Assembly: GCA_003645115.1 (NCBI GenBank)
Contig: QNEG01000065.1
Coordinates: forward strand, 1 to 7,581
Direction of reading: 5' to 3'
DNA length: 7,581 nucleotides
Source: a bacterium
Lineage (GTDB): Bacteria > UBP14 > UBA6098 > B30-G16
Of this stretch, positions 1 to 6,102 are shown one piece after another (the first letter of the stretch is position 1; each line of letters opens with the position of its first letter). The notes beneath the pieces were generated by a model. That model ran no database searches, had not been told where the DNA came from, and worked only from the letters and a program-made list of their open reading frames with translations. A program made the translations under genes and the position numbers.

Positions 1-61
1 GTTCCAATCCCAGAAAAAGTGTAGTCCCTTCCGGGGACTACATTTTTTCTGGGATTGGAAC
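1..61. repeat. Near-perfect foldback inverted repeat at the window edge
   Basis: Bases 1-28 are the reverse complement of 34-61, with one G/T mismatch (19 opposite 43) and a loop of about five bases (29-33). The right arm and the loop are genuine hutI coding sequence: the frame reads L-P-G-T-T-F-F-L-G-L-E-R-Y from base 28 onward, as expected for this family. The left arm gives TAG at 22-24 in that frame. The left arm is therefore best explained as a short inverted copy of hutI sequence, made by template switching during amplification or assembly, or by a real rearrangement. It could be mistaken for a transcription terminator, but it lies inside the coding region. Confidence 0.85.
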
Positions 62-396
62 GATATGCTCCCGGACGAACACTGATAGATTCCGGTGCGA
101 TAGTGGCAATTTCGACCGATTTCAATCCAGGGTCTTCACCCACTACTAATTTACCATTTATTATGTCTATAGCCTGCACTCAGATGAAATTAACTCCCGC
201 CGAAGCCTGGACTGCAGCCACTATCAATTCTGCTTACGCTATCGGGCTGGAGGATGCGATTGGAAGTATTACCAGAGGAAAAATTGCCGATATGGTAATC
301 TGGAACGCAGAAAATCACAGGCAGATACCATACTATTATGCTGAAAATATGGTTAATACGGTAATCAAAAGAGGGAAGACACTGTGGCACAGATAA
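28..396 (+). CDS. hutI: Imidazolonepropionase HutI, C-terminal fragment (5' end missing)
   Basis: HutI hydrolyses 4-imidazolone-5-propionate to N-formimino-L-glutamate, the third step of histidine degradation, in the cytoplasm. About 122 C-terminal residues are present, against roughly 400-415 for the whole enzyme. Recognisable parts are LPGTTFFLGLERYAPGR at the start, the metal-site segment STDFNPGSSPT (the aspartate is the conserved zinc ligand of this amidohydrolase family), the LTPAEAWTAATINSAYAIGL helix region, and the closing GKIADMVIWNAENHRQIPYY strand typical of HutI. The frame is open from base 28. A TTG at 55 could be called as a start, but the homology runs upstream of it, so it is internal. 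The 5' end is lost in the foldback, and the catalytic N-terminal metal-binding residues are outside the window. The stop codon lies 13 bases inside lptE, so the two are probably co-transcribed. Whether the gene is intact in the genome cannot be told. Confidence 0.93.
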   Translation, partial: LPGTTFFLGLERYAPGRTLIDSGAIVAISTDFNPGSSPTTNLPFIMSIACTQMKLTPAEAWTAATINSAYAIGLEDAIGSITRGKIADMVIWNAENHRQIPYYYAENMVNTVIKRGKTLWHR

Positions 397-887
397 TTAG
401 AGATATAATTTCATTAAAGCGATTTATATTTATTTTTTTTCTATTATCGATGATATGTGGATGTTGGTATTCATTTTCGGATAAGCCATTTCCGCAGATA
501 GAATCGATTGGAATGATACCACTGGAAAACAATACTCCCGAATATGATATTGCAGCAGATGCTACCGATTATCTGACACAAAAATTATCCTCGGGCAGTG
601 CGTATATATTGGCTGAACCTTCATCCGCCGATGGAGTGATTACCGGCAGTATTATCTCATATACTCGCAAAGTAAATACTTATGATGAAAATGAGGAACC
701 AGTGGATTACATTGTGAAAGTCAAAGCGAGGATTACATTTACTCAACGCAACAATGATAAGCAACTGTGGGAAACAGTATTCGAGGGCTATTCTGTATTC
801 GCTATCGGTGGCGATGAAACACTGGCGAAACAAGAAGCGGTAAAAATGTTGGTAGAAAGGATATACGAGAAATTGAAAAGTGGCTGA
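384..887 (+). CDS. lptE: LptE-family LPS-assembly lipoprotein
   Basis: LptE plugs the LptD barrel in the outer membrane and helps to insert lipopolysaccharide into the outer leaflet. The 167-residue product has a basic N-terminus and a hydrophobic stretch (about residues 14-25). It then has a lipobox-like I-C-G-C with Cys27 as the likely acylated residue; the -2 Cys is unusual. The mature part follows the compact family pattern: an IESIGMIPLENNTPE strand, a helix (ATDYLTQKLSS), a SADGVITGSIISYTRK strand, an extended VDYIVKVKARITF strand and a final amphipathic helix (LAKQEAVKMLVERIYEKL). The start is GTG at 384, preceded by a GAGG about nine bases away and inside the hutI 3' end, so translational coupling is likely. 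The family is highly divergent, so the assignment rests on architecture as well as sequence. The convergent gmhA, also an LPS gene, supports it. Position 12 is the first strongly basic residue, and a shorter start cannot be excluded. Confidence 0.8.
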   Translation: MAQIIRDIISLKRFIFIFFLLSMICGCWYSFSDKPFPQIESIGMIPLENNTPEYDIAADATDYLTQKLSSGSAYILAEPSSADGVITGSIISYTRKVNTYDENEEPVDYIVKVKARITFTQRNNDKQLWETVFEGYSVFAIGGDETLAKQEAVKMLVERIYEKLKSG

Positions 888-896
888 TTCTGAAAT

Positions 897-1475
897 TCAA
901 TCTGTCATCATATAGGTCTCCACAGCATCGCAGATAGAGTGTATAATCAAAATGTGGATTTCCTGAATTCTGGCAGTCCTATGATGAGGAACTATTATTG
1001 TGGTATCGCAAATCTCTTTTATCTTTCCGCCATCTTTTCCCAATAGAGCGATAGTTTTAATCCCCATTTGCTTTGCCTGTTCGAATGCACAAAATACATT
1101 TTCCGAGTTTCCACTGGTGGAAATTCCCACAAATATATCTTTTGGTTGAGCGATTGCTTTCAACTGATGTGCGAATATAATATCATAACAATAATCATTC
1201 GCCAATGCGGTGAGCAATGATGTATTTGTAGTCAATGCGATTGCCGGGAACCCTTGTCGTTCCATTTGAAATTTTCCCATCAATTCAGCGACAAAATGCT
1301 GAGCATCGGCGGCACTCCCGCCATTCCCTGCTACTATCACTTTCCCGCCAAATTTTATGCACTCATAAATTTGATTACTCGCTTCTGCAATGGAGGATAA
1401 TAAGAGTTCATTTTCCAGTATCGCACCAGAAATTGTATAAAATTCTTCGAAATTTTTTTTCACTATCTCTAACAT
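897..1475 (-). CDS. gmhA: Phosphoheptose isomerase GmhA
   Basis: GmhA converts sedoheptulose 7-phosphate to D-glycero-D-manno-heptose 7-phosphate, the first step towards ADP-heptose for the LPS inner core. It is a cytoplasmic SIS-domain enzyme. From the ATG at 1475 the protein has 192 residues, the same as the E. coli enzyme. Visible motifs are AGNGGSAADAQHFVAEL (49-65, with the likely catalytic Glu64), ALTTNTSLLTALANDY (80-95), GISTSGNSENV (117-127, the phosphate-binding serine loop), LLGKDGGKI (144-152) and TARIQEIHILIIH (167-179, with Gln171 and the likely catalytic His179). An in-frame TTG at 1502 would add nine residues, but that extension runs through the Shine-Dalgarno sequence, so the ATG is preferred. 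The gene converges on lptE with only nine bases between the stop codons and no terminator hairpin there. Confidence 0.95.
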   Translation of the reverse strand: MLEIVKKNFEEFYTISGAILENELLLSSIAEASNQIYECIKFGGKVIVAGNGGSAADAQHFVAELMGKFQMERQGFPAIALTTNTSLLTALANDYCYDIIFAHQLKAIAQPKDIFVGISTSGNSENVFCAFEQAKQMGIKTIALLGKDGGKIKEICDTTIIVPHHRTARIQEIHILIIHSICDAVETYMMTD

Positions 1476-1480
1476 TGCTT

Positions 1481-1487
1481 CTCCTTT
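1481..1487 (-). promoter_or_regulatory. Ribosome binding site fixing the gmhA start
   Basis: AAAGGAG on the minus strand, five bases before the ATG at 1475. It is a strong match to the anti-Shine-Dalgarno sequence and lies inside the reading frame that would be used from the upstream TTG at 1502. It is therefore the reason to reject the longer N-terminus. Confidence 0.8.
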
Positions 1488-1504
1488 CGCATTATTTAAC
1501 AAAA

Positions 1505-1531
1505 TTTATATCCGAATTTACTTATTGGCAA
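1505..1531 (-). promoter_or_regulatory. Possible promoter of gmhA
   Basis: On the minus strand a TTGCCA (1526-1531) is followed after 15 bases by TATAAA (1505-1510). Each hexamer matches the sigma-70 consensus at five of six positions, but the spacer is shorter than the usual 16-18. Transcription would begin near 1498 and give a leader of about 20 bases ending with the strong ribosome binding site. This is inference from consensus only. Confidence 0.35.
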
Positions 1532-1544
1532 GAAATTTAGGAGT

Positions 1545-1656
1545 TTGTCTCGAAACTACACAAATGTTCTTGCCAGCGAACCCCATTGCTCAAAATGCGC
1601 GATTATAAGCAGATTGCTTCGTCTTTTTAATACTTGCAATGACGGTTTTGAGACAG
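1545..1656. repeat. Degenerate inverted-repeat intergenic element (MITE/REP-like)
   Basis: The ends TTGTCTCGAAAC (1545-1556) and GTTTTGAGACAG (1645-1656) are inverted copies of each other at 10 of 12 positions, about 112 bases apart end to end. Inside, GATTGCTTCGTC (1612-1623) and TTGCAATGAC (1634-1643) supply an ATTGC/GCAAT pairing. This arrangement resembles, from memory, the palindromic intergenic repeats with a GATTGCTTCGTC...GCAATGACG core found in many unrelated bacterial genomes. No protein is encoded and no target-site duplication is visible, so it would be an old, decayed copy. It lies in the gap of about 320 bases between gmhA and hdrA (1476-1798), which otherwise holds only the possible promoters. 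Confidence 0.45.
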
Positions 1657-1707
1657 TCCGGTAAATTGTTTTGCAATTGAAATTTTGGTGATAGTATAAA
1701 AGAATGC

Positions 1708-1735
1708 TTGACTTTTATTAGTGAGATTTTAAATT
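1708..1735 (+). promoter_or_regulatory. Possible promoter of hdrA
   Basis: TTGACT (1708-1713, five of six consensus positions) is separated by 16 bases from TAAATT (1730-1735, four of six). It would start transcription near 1742 and give a leader of about 57 bases before the hdrA ATG. The surrounding DNA is very AT-rich, so chance -10 matches are common and the call is tentative. Confidence 0.35.
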
Positions 1736-1798
1736 TGTTCAATTTCATTGTAAATGCTGGTAAAATAAGAGTAAAAAGGGTAAAAAAGGATATAAATA

Positions 1799-3760
1799 AT
1801 GGCACGGATAGGAGTATTTATATGTCATTGCGGGCGGAATATCGCTGGCAGCGTGGATATTGAAAAATTGAAGGAGAAAGTCTCACAAATTCCCGATGTG
1901 GTGTTTGTTACAAATCATAAATATTTGTGTTCCGCACCGGGACAGGAGATGATAAAATCTGAGATACAGGATAACAATTTCGATGCGATAGTGACTGCTC
2001 ATTGCTCACCGACTCTGCACGAGAAGACATTTCGTATGTGTGCAATGAATGCTGGATTAAATCAATATCGTCACGAAGTGGCGAATATTCGTGAGCAGGC
2101 TTCCTGGCCACATTGGGATGAACCAGAATTAGCGTTGGAAAAGGCATTTACAATAATTCGTGAGACAGTGGCAAAAGTCCGTGAGAACGATGCATTAGAA
2201 GAGATAAAAATTCCAGTGATTCGAAAAGCGATGGTAATCGGTGGCGGTATCGCTGGAATTCAGACCGCACTGGACATCGCAGATGGTGGATACGAGGTTT
2301 ATCTGGTAGAGAAAGAACCATCCATAGGCGGGAAAATGTTGCAATTGTCAGAAACCTTTCCCACACTGGATTGCCCACAGTGTATCGCTACTCCCAAAAT
2401 GAACGATGTAGCTAATCATCCCAATATTCATCTGATGGCATATTCGGAGGTGGAGAAAATCGATGGATATCTGGGGAATTTTAAAGTCACTGTCCGACGA
2501 AAAGCATCCTGCGTGGATACAGAAAAATGCACCGGCTGTGGCGATTGTTGGGAAAAATGTCCATCCAAGAAAATACCATCAGAATTCGATAAAGGCATTT
2601 CCAATCGCACTGCAATTTATATTCCGTTTGCTCAAGCTGTGCCCAATTATCCGGTTATAGATAAGGAAAATTGTATTTATTTTAAAACTGGGAAATGTGG
2701 AGTATGCCAGAAAATTTGTCCAGTGGATGCTATCGATTACCAACAGGAAGATAAACTCGAGGAAATCGAGGTGGGAGCGGTAGTCCTGGCGACAGGATAT
2801 GACCTCTATTCAATCGAGAATATTCCAGAATATGGCGGTGGGAAAATCCCCGATGTAGTAGATGCACTGTATATGGAGCGTCTGTTGGCACCGGATGGTC
2901 CCACTGGGGGAATTGTCAAGCGCCCATCGGATGGAAAAATCCCGCAATCGGTGGCATTTATCCATTGTGTCCGTTCTCGAGACCCCGAACACGGTGTCCC
3001 ATATTGCTCACGATTATGCTGTATGTATTTGATAAAACAAGCGATGCTATATAAACATTCTATTAAAAATAGCGAGGCATTCAATTTTTATATCGATATC
3101 CGCAGTAATGGTAAGATGTATGAGGAATTTTATCAGCGTGCGTTGGAAGATGACAAGGTAAAATTTATTCGTGGCAGACCGGCAAAAATTATCCAGAATG
3201 GCGATAAGGTTCAGGTTTGGAGCACAAATACTTTGACCAACCAGCAGATAAAACTGGATGTGGATATGGTAGTTTTGGGTCCGGCGATGCTTCCTGGTAA
3301 ATCTGGCGCAGAATTATTGAAGAAATTGCGCATTCCCACCGATGAATATGGCTGGGTAAAGGAACAACATCTCAAATTGAGACCATTGGAATCGATGACT
3401 GGAGGAATATTCCTGGCGGGAGTGGTTCAATATCCCAAGGATATTACCGATACTGCTGGACACGCATCGGGAGCAGCATCTAAAGTCCTGGATATGTTCA
3501 GCCAACCAGAATTGACTCGTTCACCTACTGTAGCTCGAGTGGATGGAGAAATATGCGCCGGTTGCGGATATTGTGAGCAAGCCTGTGCATACGAGGCTAT
3601 AAAAGTGGATGAAGAAAAAGGAATTGCTGAAGTAAATAACGCACTGTGTGAGGGTTGTGGCGCCTGCGCGATGGCTTGTCCTTCCGGCGCAGCCCAGCAT
3701 ATTAATTTCTTCAAACACCAAATTCAATCTATGGTGCTGGAAGCGGTTGGTGATTATTGA
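1799..3760 (+). CDS. hdrA: HdrA-type heterodisulfide reductase subunit A (FAD / multi-[4Fe-4S])
   Basis: HdrA is the flavin-bearing hub of soluble heterodisulfide reductase-like complexes. Its FAD splits electron pairs and its iron-sulfur clusters pass them to HdrC/HdrB and other partners. The 653-residue length matches full HdrA. The N-terminal domain has CHCGRNIAGSVD with Cys9/11, Cys44 (LCSAPGQ), Cys69 (AHCSPTLHE) and a NIREQASWPH segment. A dinucleotide-binding GGGIAG (148-153) opens the thioredoxin-reductase-like FAD domain, with LDCPQC (Cys192, Cys195) after it. An inserted ferredoxin domain carries Cys244/247/250/254 and Cys292/300/303/307. Cys390, Cys403 and Cys407/408 (YCSRLCC) follow. 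The C-terminal ferredoxin has two CxxCxxCxxxC sets, Cys586-596 and Cys617-627. No cysteine is replaced by a UGA/Sec codon. The ATG has AAGGA eight bases upstream. No HdrB, HdrC, MvhD, FlxABCD or hydrogenase gene lies beside it, so the partner and physiological substrate cannot be inferred here. Confidence 0.93.
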   Translation: MARIGVFICHCGRNIAGSVDIEKLKEKVSQIPDVVFVTNHKYLCSAPGQEMIKSEIQDNNFDAIVTAHCSPTLHEKTFRMCAMNAGLNQYRHEVANIREQASWPHWDEPELALEKAFTIIRETVAKVRENDALEEIKIPVIRKAMVIGGGIAGIQTALDIADGGYEVYLVEKEPSIGGKMLQLSETFPTLDCPQCIATPKMNDVANHPNIHLMAYSEVEKIDGYLGNFKVTVRRKASCVDTEKCTGCGDCWEKCPSKKIPSEFDKGISNRTAIYIPFAQAVPNYPVIDKENCIYFKTGKCGVCQKICPVDAIDYQQEDKLEEIEVGAVVLATGYDLYSIENIPEYGGGKIPDVVDALYMERLLAPDGPTGGIVKRPSDGKIPQSVAFIHCVRSRDPEHGVPYCSRLCCMYLIKQAMLYKHSIKNSEAFNFYIDIRSNGKMYEEFYQRALEDDKVKFIRGRPAKIIQNGDKVQVWSTNTLTNQQIKLDVDMVVLGPAMLPGKSGAELLKKLRIPTDEYGWVKEQHLKLRPLESMTGGIFLAGVVQYPKDITDTAGHASGAASKVLDMFSQPELTRSPTVARVDGEICAGCGYCEQACAYEAIKVDEEKGIAEVNNALCEGCGACAMACPSGAAQHINFFKHQIQSMVLEAVGDY

Positions 3761-3769
3761 TTGATTCTT

Positions 3770-3791
3770 ATACCGAATATATATTTGGTAT
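3770..3791. terminator. Hairpin just after hdrA, possible weak terminator
   Basis: A 22-base palindrome, ATACCGAATAT opposite ATATTTGGTAT, pairs over its length with one G-T wobble and would fold with a small loop. It begins nine bases after the hdrA stop codon, in the 99-base gap between two convergent genes (3761-3859). There is no T-run on either side and the stem is AT-rich, so intrinsic termination would be weak. It could instead protect the 3' end or be a protein-binding site. The rest of this gap shows nothing recognisable. Confidence 0.35.
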
Positions 3792-3859
3792 GATGTTAAC
3801 AAATCGGAGATGTTTTTACAGAATAATTTATATAAATGCTGATTACTTATTCGAGGAAA

Positions 3860-4843
3860 TTAAAAGCCCCAACAACAGCCTATATCACCGTGTGTTGCGC
3901 GTCTGGTCAATCCGAAAGTCAAATTTATTCCATGATAATATGGTTTGGAAACACCGACCCAACCTCGGATATCTACCGATACACGAAAACTATATGTCCT
4001 GAATAAAAGCAAACCGCCGCCAGCAGTAATAATTGGCAATTGGTGGGTCTCTTCATCAAATACCGGATAATACACAGTATCTCCATCTATTATATCATAA
4101 TCTCGATCTTCTATATCCTGATATAGCAGATGGACGCCACTTCCAATGCCGATATATGGACAGAAATCATTTTCCGATAACAATTTGAAAATGGAAATAT
4201 CGATTGGTATGAAAGATTCATTCTCATCGAACCCATGATACCCACTCATCAATTCTACCATCCAATTTTGTGTTTCATACATAGCGATAATTTCATATCC
4301 GAATAGCGATGAGCCCTCTGCAACCGAAGCATTCACTGGGAAAAAGAAACCTATCCTTGAACCTAATGTGTAAAATTCCTTTCTTCTTCTCGGTTCATAA
4401 GTCTCCCCGAGTGTGATATTATCTACAGTAGCGGATTCGCTGACAGGCTTGCCAGTATAAAATCCATCGCATATTCGTTTCACCATAGCATCGATATCCT
4501 CCACATATTCCCCAGTGATTCTATCGGTGTATTGAATTTCATCGTCATTGCGCACGAAATATGCGGTCATCACTATTTTATCACCCATTCCGATCAAACT
4601 ACCGAATAGCGCAAGTGAAGTGCGTTTCTGTCGAGCGACCTCGCCTGCGCAGGAAATTTCACTACAGGTATTAGTATCGGTGATTACATTATAGCCCGCC
4701 GAAGTTAATTCACTGCGAAACAATTCCATAGCTACCTGCGGAATTACAGTATCCACATTGACCGAGGAAAACCGGAGTAATACTATGGACTTTTGCGCAA
4801 AAAGGCATCCAAAAAGGATAAAAAGTAATGATATTCTTTTCAT
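3860..4843 (-). CDS. Secreted protein with CsgG/TolB-like N-terminal domain and probable outer-membrane beta-barrel
   Basis: The specific function is not recognised. The 327 residues begin with a signal peptide (MKRISLLFILFGCLFA, probable cleavage after Ala16; Cys13 makes a poor lipobox). Residues about 18-130 look like the periplasmic alpha/beta domain shared by CsgG-, LpoB- and TolB-N-type proteins: SIVLLRFSSVNVD, a helix FRSELTSAGYNVIT, a Cys pair (60, 65) in TCSEISCAGEVARQ, then LALFGSLIGMGDKIVMTAYFV and DIDAMVKRICDGF. Residues about 155-313 alternate short aromatic strands and turns (LGSRIGFFFPVN, WMVELMSGYHGF, CPYIGIGSGVHLLY, PIITAGGGLLLF, SFRVSVDIRGWVGV, GINLTFGL), as in small outer-membrane barrels. 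A 14-residue tail ending in Phe327 follows the last strand. AGGAG lies about 11 bases upstream of the ATG. The gene starts two bases after the TPR gene stops, so the two proteins probably work together at the envelope. Confidence 0.65.
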   Translation of the reverse strand: MKRISLLFILFGCLFAQKSIVLLRFSSVNVDTVIPQVAMELFRSELTSAGYNVITDTNTCSEISCAGEVARQKRTSLALFGSLIGMGDKIVMTAYFVRNDDEIQYTDRITGEYVEDIDAMVKRICDGFYTGKPVSESATVDNITLGETYEPRRRKEFYTLGSRIGFFFPVNASVAEGSSLFGYEIIAMYETQNWMVELMSGYHGFDENESFIPIDISIFKLLSENDFCPYIGIGSGVHLLYQDIEDRDYDIIDGDTVYYPVFDEETHQLPIITAGGGLLLFRTYSFRVSVDIRGWVGVSKPYYHGINLTFGLTRRATHGDIGCCWGF

Positions 4844-4845
4844 TT

Positions 4846-5787
4846 TTAGTCTTTCTCCTGTGAATTTTCATCTTCTTTTTGTTCGGGCACCACTATTTCT
4901 TCATCATCGCTCGGCTCGGTAGTTTCGCTTTCTAAGGCTACTTTGCGATGTTCGGCTTCATCGGGTAAATCATCCTGAATATCATTCTGTTCTGATTCCA
5001 TTTCCTCGACTAATTCACTCGATTCTATTTGTTCCCAATTTGCCTCTTTCTCGGCATTTTCCAGAGCCATCTTACCAGATTGCTTTTCCTTAAGAATATG
5101 GTATCGTTCGTAAGCAAGTTTCGCTTTTTCCTTCTCATCGAATTTGTTGAGACAATGCCCGATATATAAATGTATATCCGGGATATCGGGATTCAATTTA
5201 TATGCGGCATTCAATATTTCGTATGAGCGTTCCGTATCACCGCTATGGAACAGAGCGATGCCTAAATTTACTAATGTAACGATATTGTTTTCTTGTTCAT
5301 CCAGAGTATTTTCCAGAATTTTGACCGACTCATCATATTTTTTCTGCCGATTCAGTAAATATTCCAGATTATTTGCGGAGCGCTTGTCCTTTGGATTCAA
5401 TTCCAGTGAATTTCTGAATGATTGTTCGGCGAGTTCGGTCTTTCCCAATCTCAGTTGAGCTAATCCCAATCGTGTATGCGCACTGGCGATATCCGGAGCA
5501 AAATCTACCAGAGTTTGTGCGACTTTTTCTGACCAAGTAATCTGTCCACCAGAAAATAATTCATCGAACACCTCCGATAATCTATTCTCCACCGGTTCCT
5601 GCTTCAGCAATATAGGATTAAATTTTTCTGAATTCGGGAGATTATCTATTATTTCGAAAACTCTTTGTATGGTGGTATCTTCATCCAGTAGGATATCTTG
5701 TGCTGGAGTTTCCTTTTTTGAGCGCAATAGCGCAATAGCTAAAATTATCAGACTTATCGCCACCAGAATTATTCCAATAATATACAT
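4846..5787 (-). CDS. Membrane-anchored TPR protein with acidic tail
   Basis: From the ATG at 5787 the protein has 313 residues. Residues 2-21 form one transmembrane helix (YIIGIILVAISLIILAIALL) followed by RSKK, which places the body in the cytoplasm if the positive-inside rule holds. After a linker (about 25-100) come roughly four tetratricopeptide repeats: near 103-136 (with LGLAQLRLGKTELAEQSFRN), 137-170, 170-203 (LVNLGIALFHSGDTERSYEI) and 204-237. The repeats end in the usual LNP turn. Residues about 250-313 are low-complexity and Glu/Asp-rich, probably disordered. TPR arrays bind partner proteins; no catalytic motif is present. A longer reading frame opens with GTG at 5823, but its first bases lie in the SRP RNA 3' stem, so the ATG is the real start. 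The downstream barrel-type protein gene follows after two bases. A scaffold role in envelope biogenesis is inference only. Confidence 0.8.
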   Translation of the reverse strand: MYIIGIILVAISLIILAIALLRSKKETPAQDILLDEDTTIQRVFEIIDNLPNSEKFNPILLKQEPVENRLSEVFDELFSGGQITWSEKVAQTLVDFAPDIASAHTRLGLAQLRLGKTELAEQSFRNSLELNPKDKRSANNLEYLLNRQKKYDESVKILENTLDEQENNIVTLVNLGIALFHSGDTERSYEILNAAYKLNPDIPDIHLYIGHCLNKFDEKEKAKLAYERYHILKEKQSGKMALENAEKEANWEQIESSELVEEMESEQNDIQDDLPDEAEHRKVALESETTEPSDDEEIVVPEQKEDENSQEKD

Positions 5788-5796
5788 AGTGGTGAA

Positions 5797-5803
5797 CTCC
5801 TTT
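5797..5803 (-). promoter_or_regulatory. Ribosome binding site fixing the TPR gene start
   Basis: AAAGGAG on the minus strand, nine bases before the ATG at 5787 and only about nine bases after the 3' end of the SRP RNA. It selects this ATG over the in-frame GTG at 5823, which lies inside the RNA gene. Confidence 0.75.
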
Positions 5804-5812
5804 TTATATTCT

Positions 5813-6087
5813 GGTCCGTGCACCCGAAAATCGATTGCCCAAACATCGAATCCATCGCTTTAGTGACTCCATTCGGGCGACCTCACGGCACAGTGACTAA
5901 ATTCCTTACCGCTGCTTCTTTCCAGACCTGACGGAGTTCGGGAACCGCCACTTGCGTAAGACCCGAATTTCGACATCACCGCCACGATGGGACATCGATG
6001 GCAGGCGAATCTCAAAACGGGAATTAAGCCCCGCATATGCCGGGTTTCGGGTTCAGGGGACCGGCAACCCCCCGCTTAGCACGGACC
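5813..6087 (-). ncRNA. ffs: Signal recognition particle RNA, large (Alu-containing) bacterial form
   Basis: The RNA scaffolds the SRP, which with Ffh brings ribosomes making membrane and secreted proteins to FtsY. The minus strand reads GGTCCGTGC at 6087 and GCACGGACC ending at 5813, a perfect nine-base terminal helix, so both ends are well placed (275 nt). The Ffh-binding domain IV is at about 5911-5932: GTCAGGTCTGGAAAGAAGCAGC, made of the symmetric and asymmetric loops capped by a GGAA tetraloop (5923-5920). The loop-closing pair is U-A rather than the common C-G. The 5' part (TTGCCGGTCCCCTGAACCCG onward) and the paired 3' arm correspond to the Alu domain of the Bacillus-type RNA, and a local hairpin is at about 5981-6003. 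About 270 nt is typical for the long class; the E. coli type has about 114. No terminator follows before the TPR gene, so the 3' end is probably made by processing. Confidence 0.95.
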
Positions 6088-6102
6088 AATTTTCATTTTT
6101 AT

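Noticed and set aside
55..57. TTG start codon for a short hutI-like gene
   Set aside because: HutI homology continues upstream to base 28 in the same frame, so this is an internal leucine codon.
1..61. Intrinsic terminator or CRISPR-like repeat
   Set aside because: The right arm and loop encode conserved HutI residues in frame, and the repeat occurs once only.
1476..1502. Nine-residue N-terminal extension of GmhA from TTG at 1502
   Set aside because: It reads through the Shine-Dalgarno sequence, and the ATG at 1475 gives the standard 192-residue protein.
1590..1805. 71-residue minus-strand frame between gmhA and hdrA
   Set aside because: It runs through the repeat element and AT-rich spacer, has low-complexity composition, and resembles no family.
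1799..3760. Selenocysteine or frameshift in hdrA
   Set aside because: The frame is uninterrupted and all cluster-motif cysteines are encoded directly as Cys.
3757..4002. 81-residue plus-strand frame after hdrA
   Set aside because: It is antisense to the 3' end of the barrel-type gene, with no ribosome binding site or recognisable domain.
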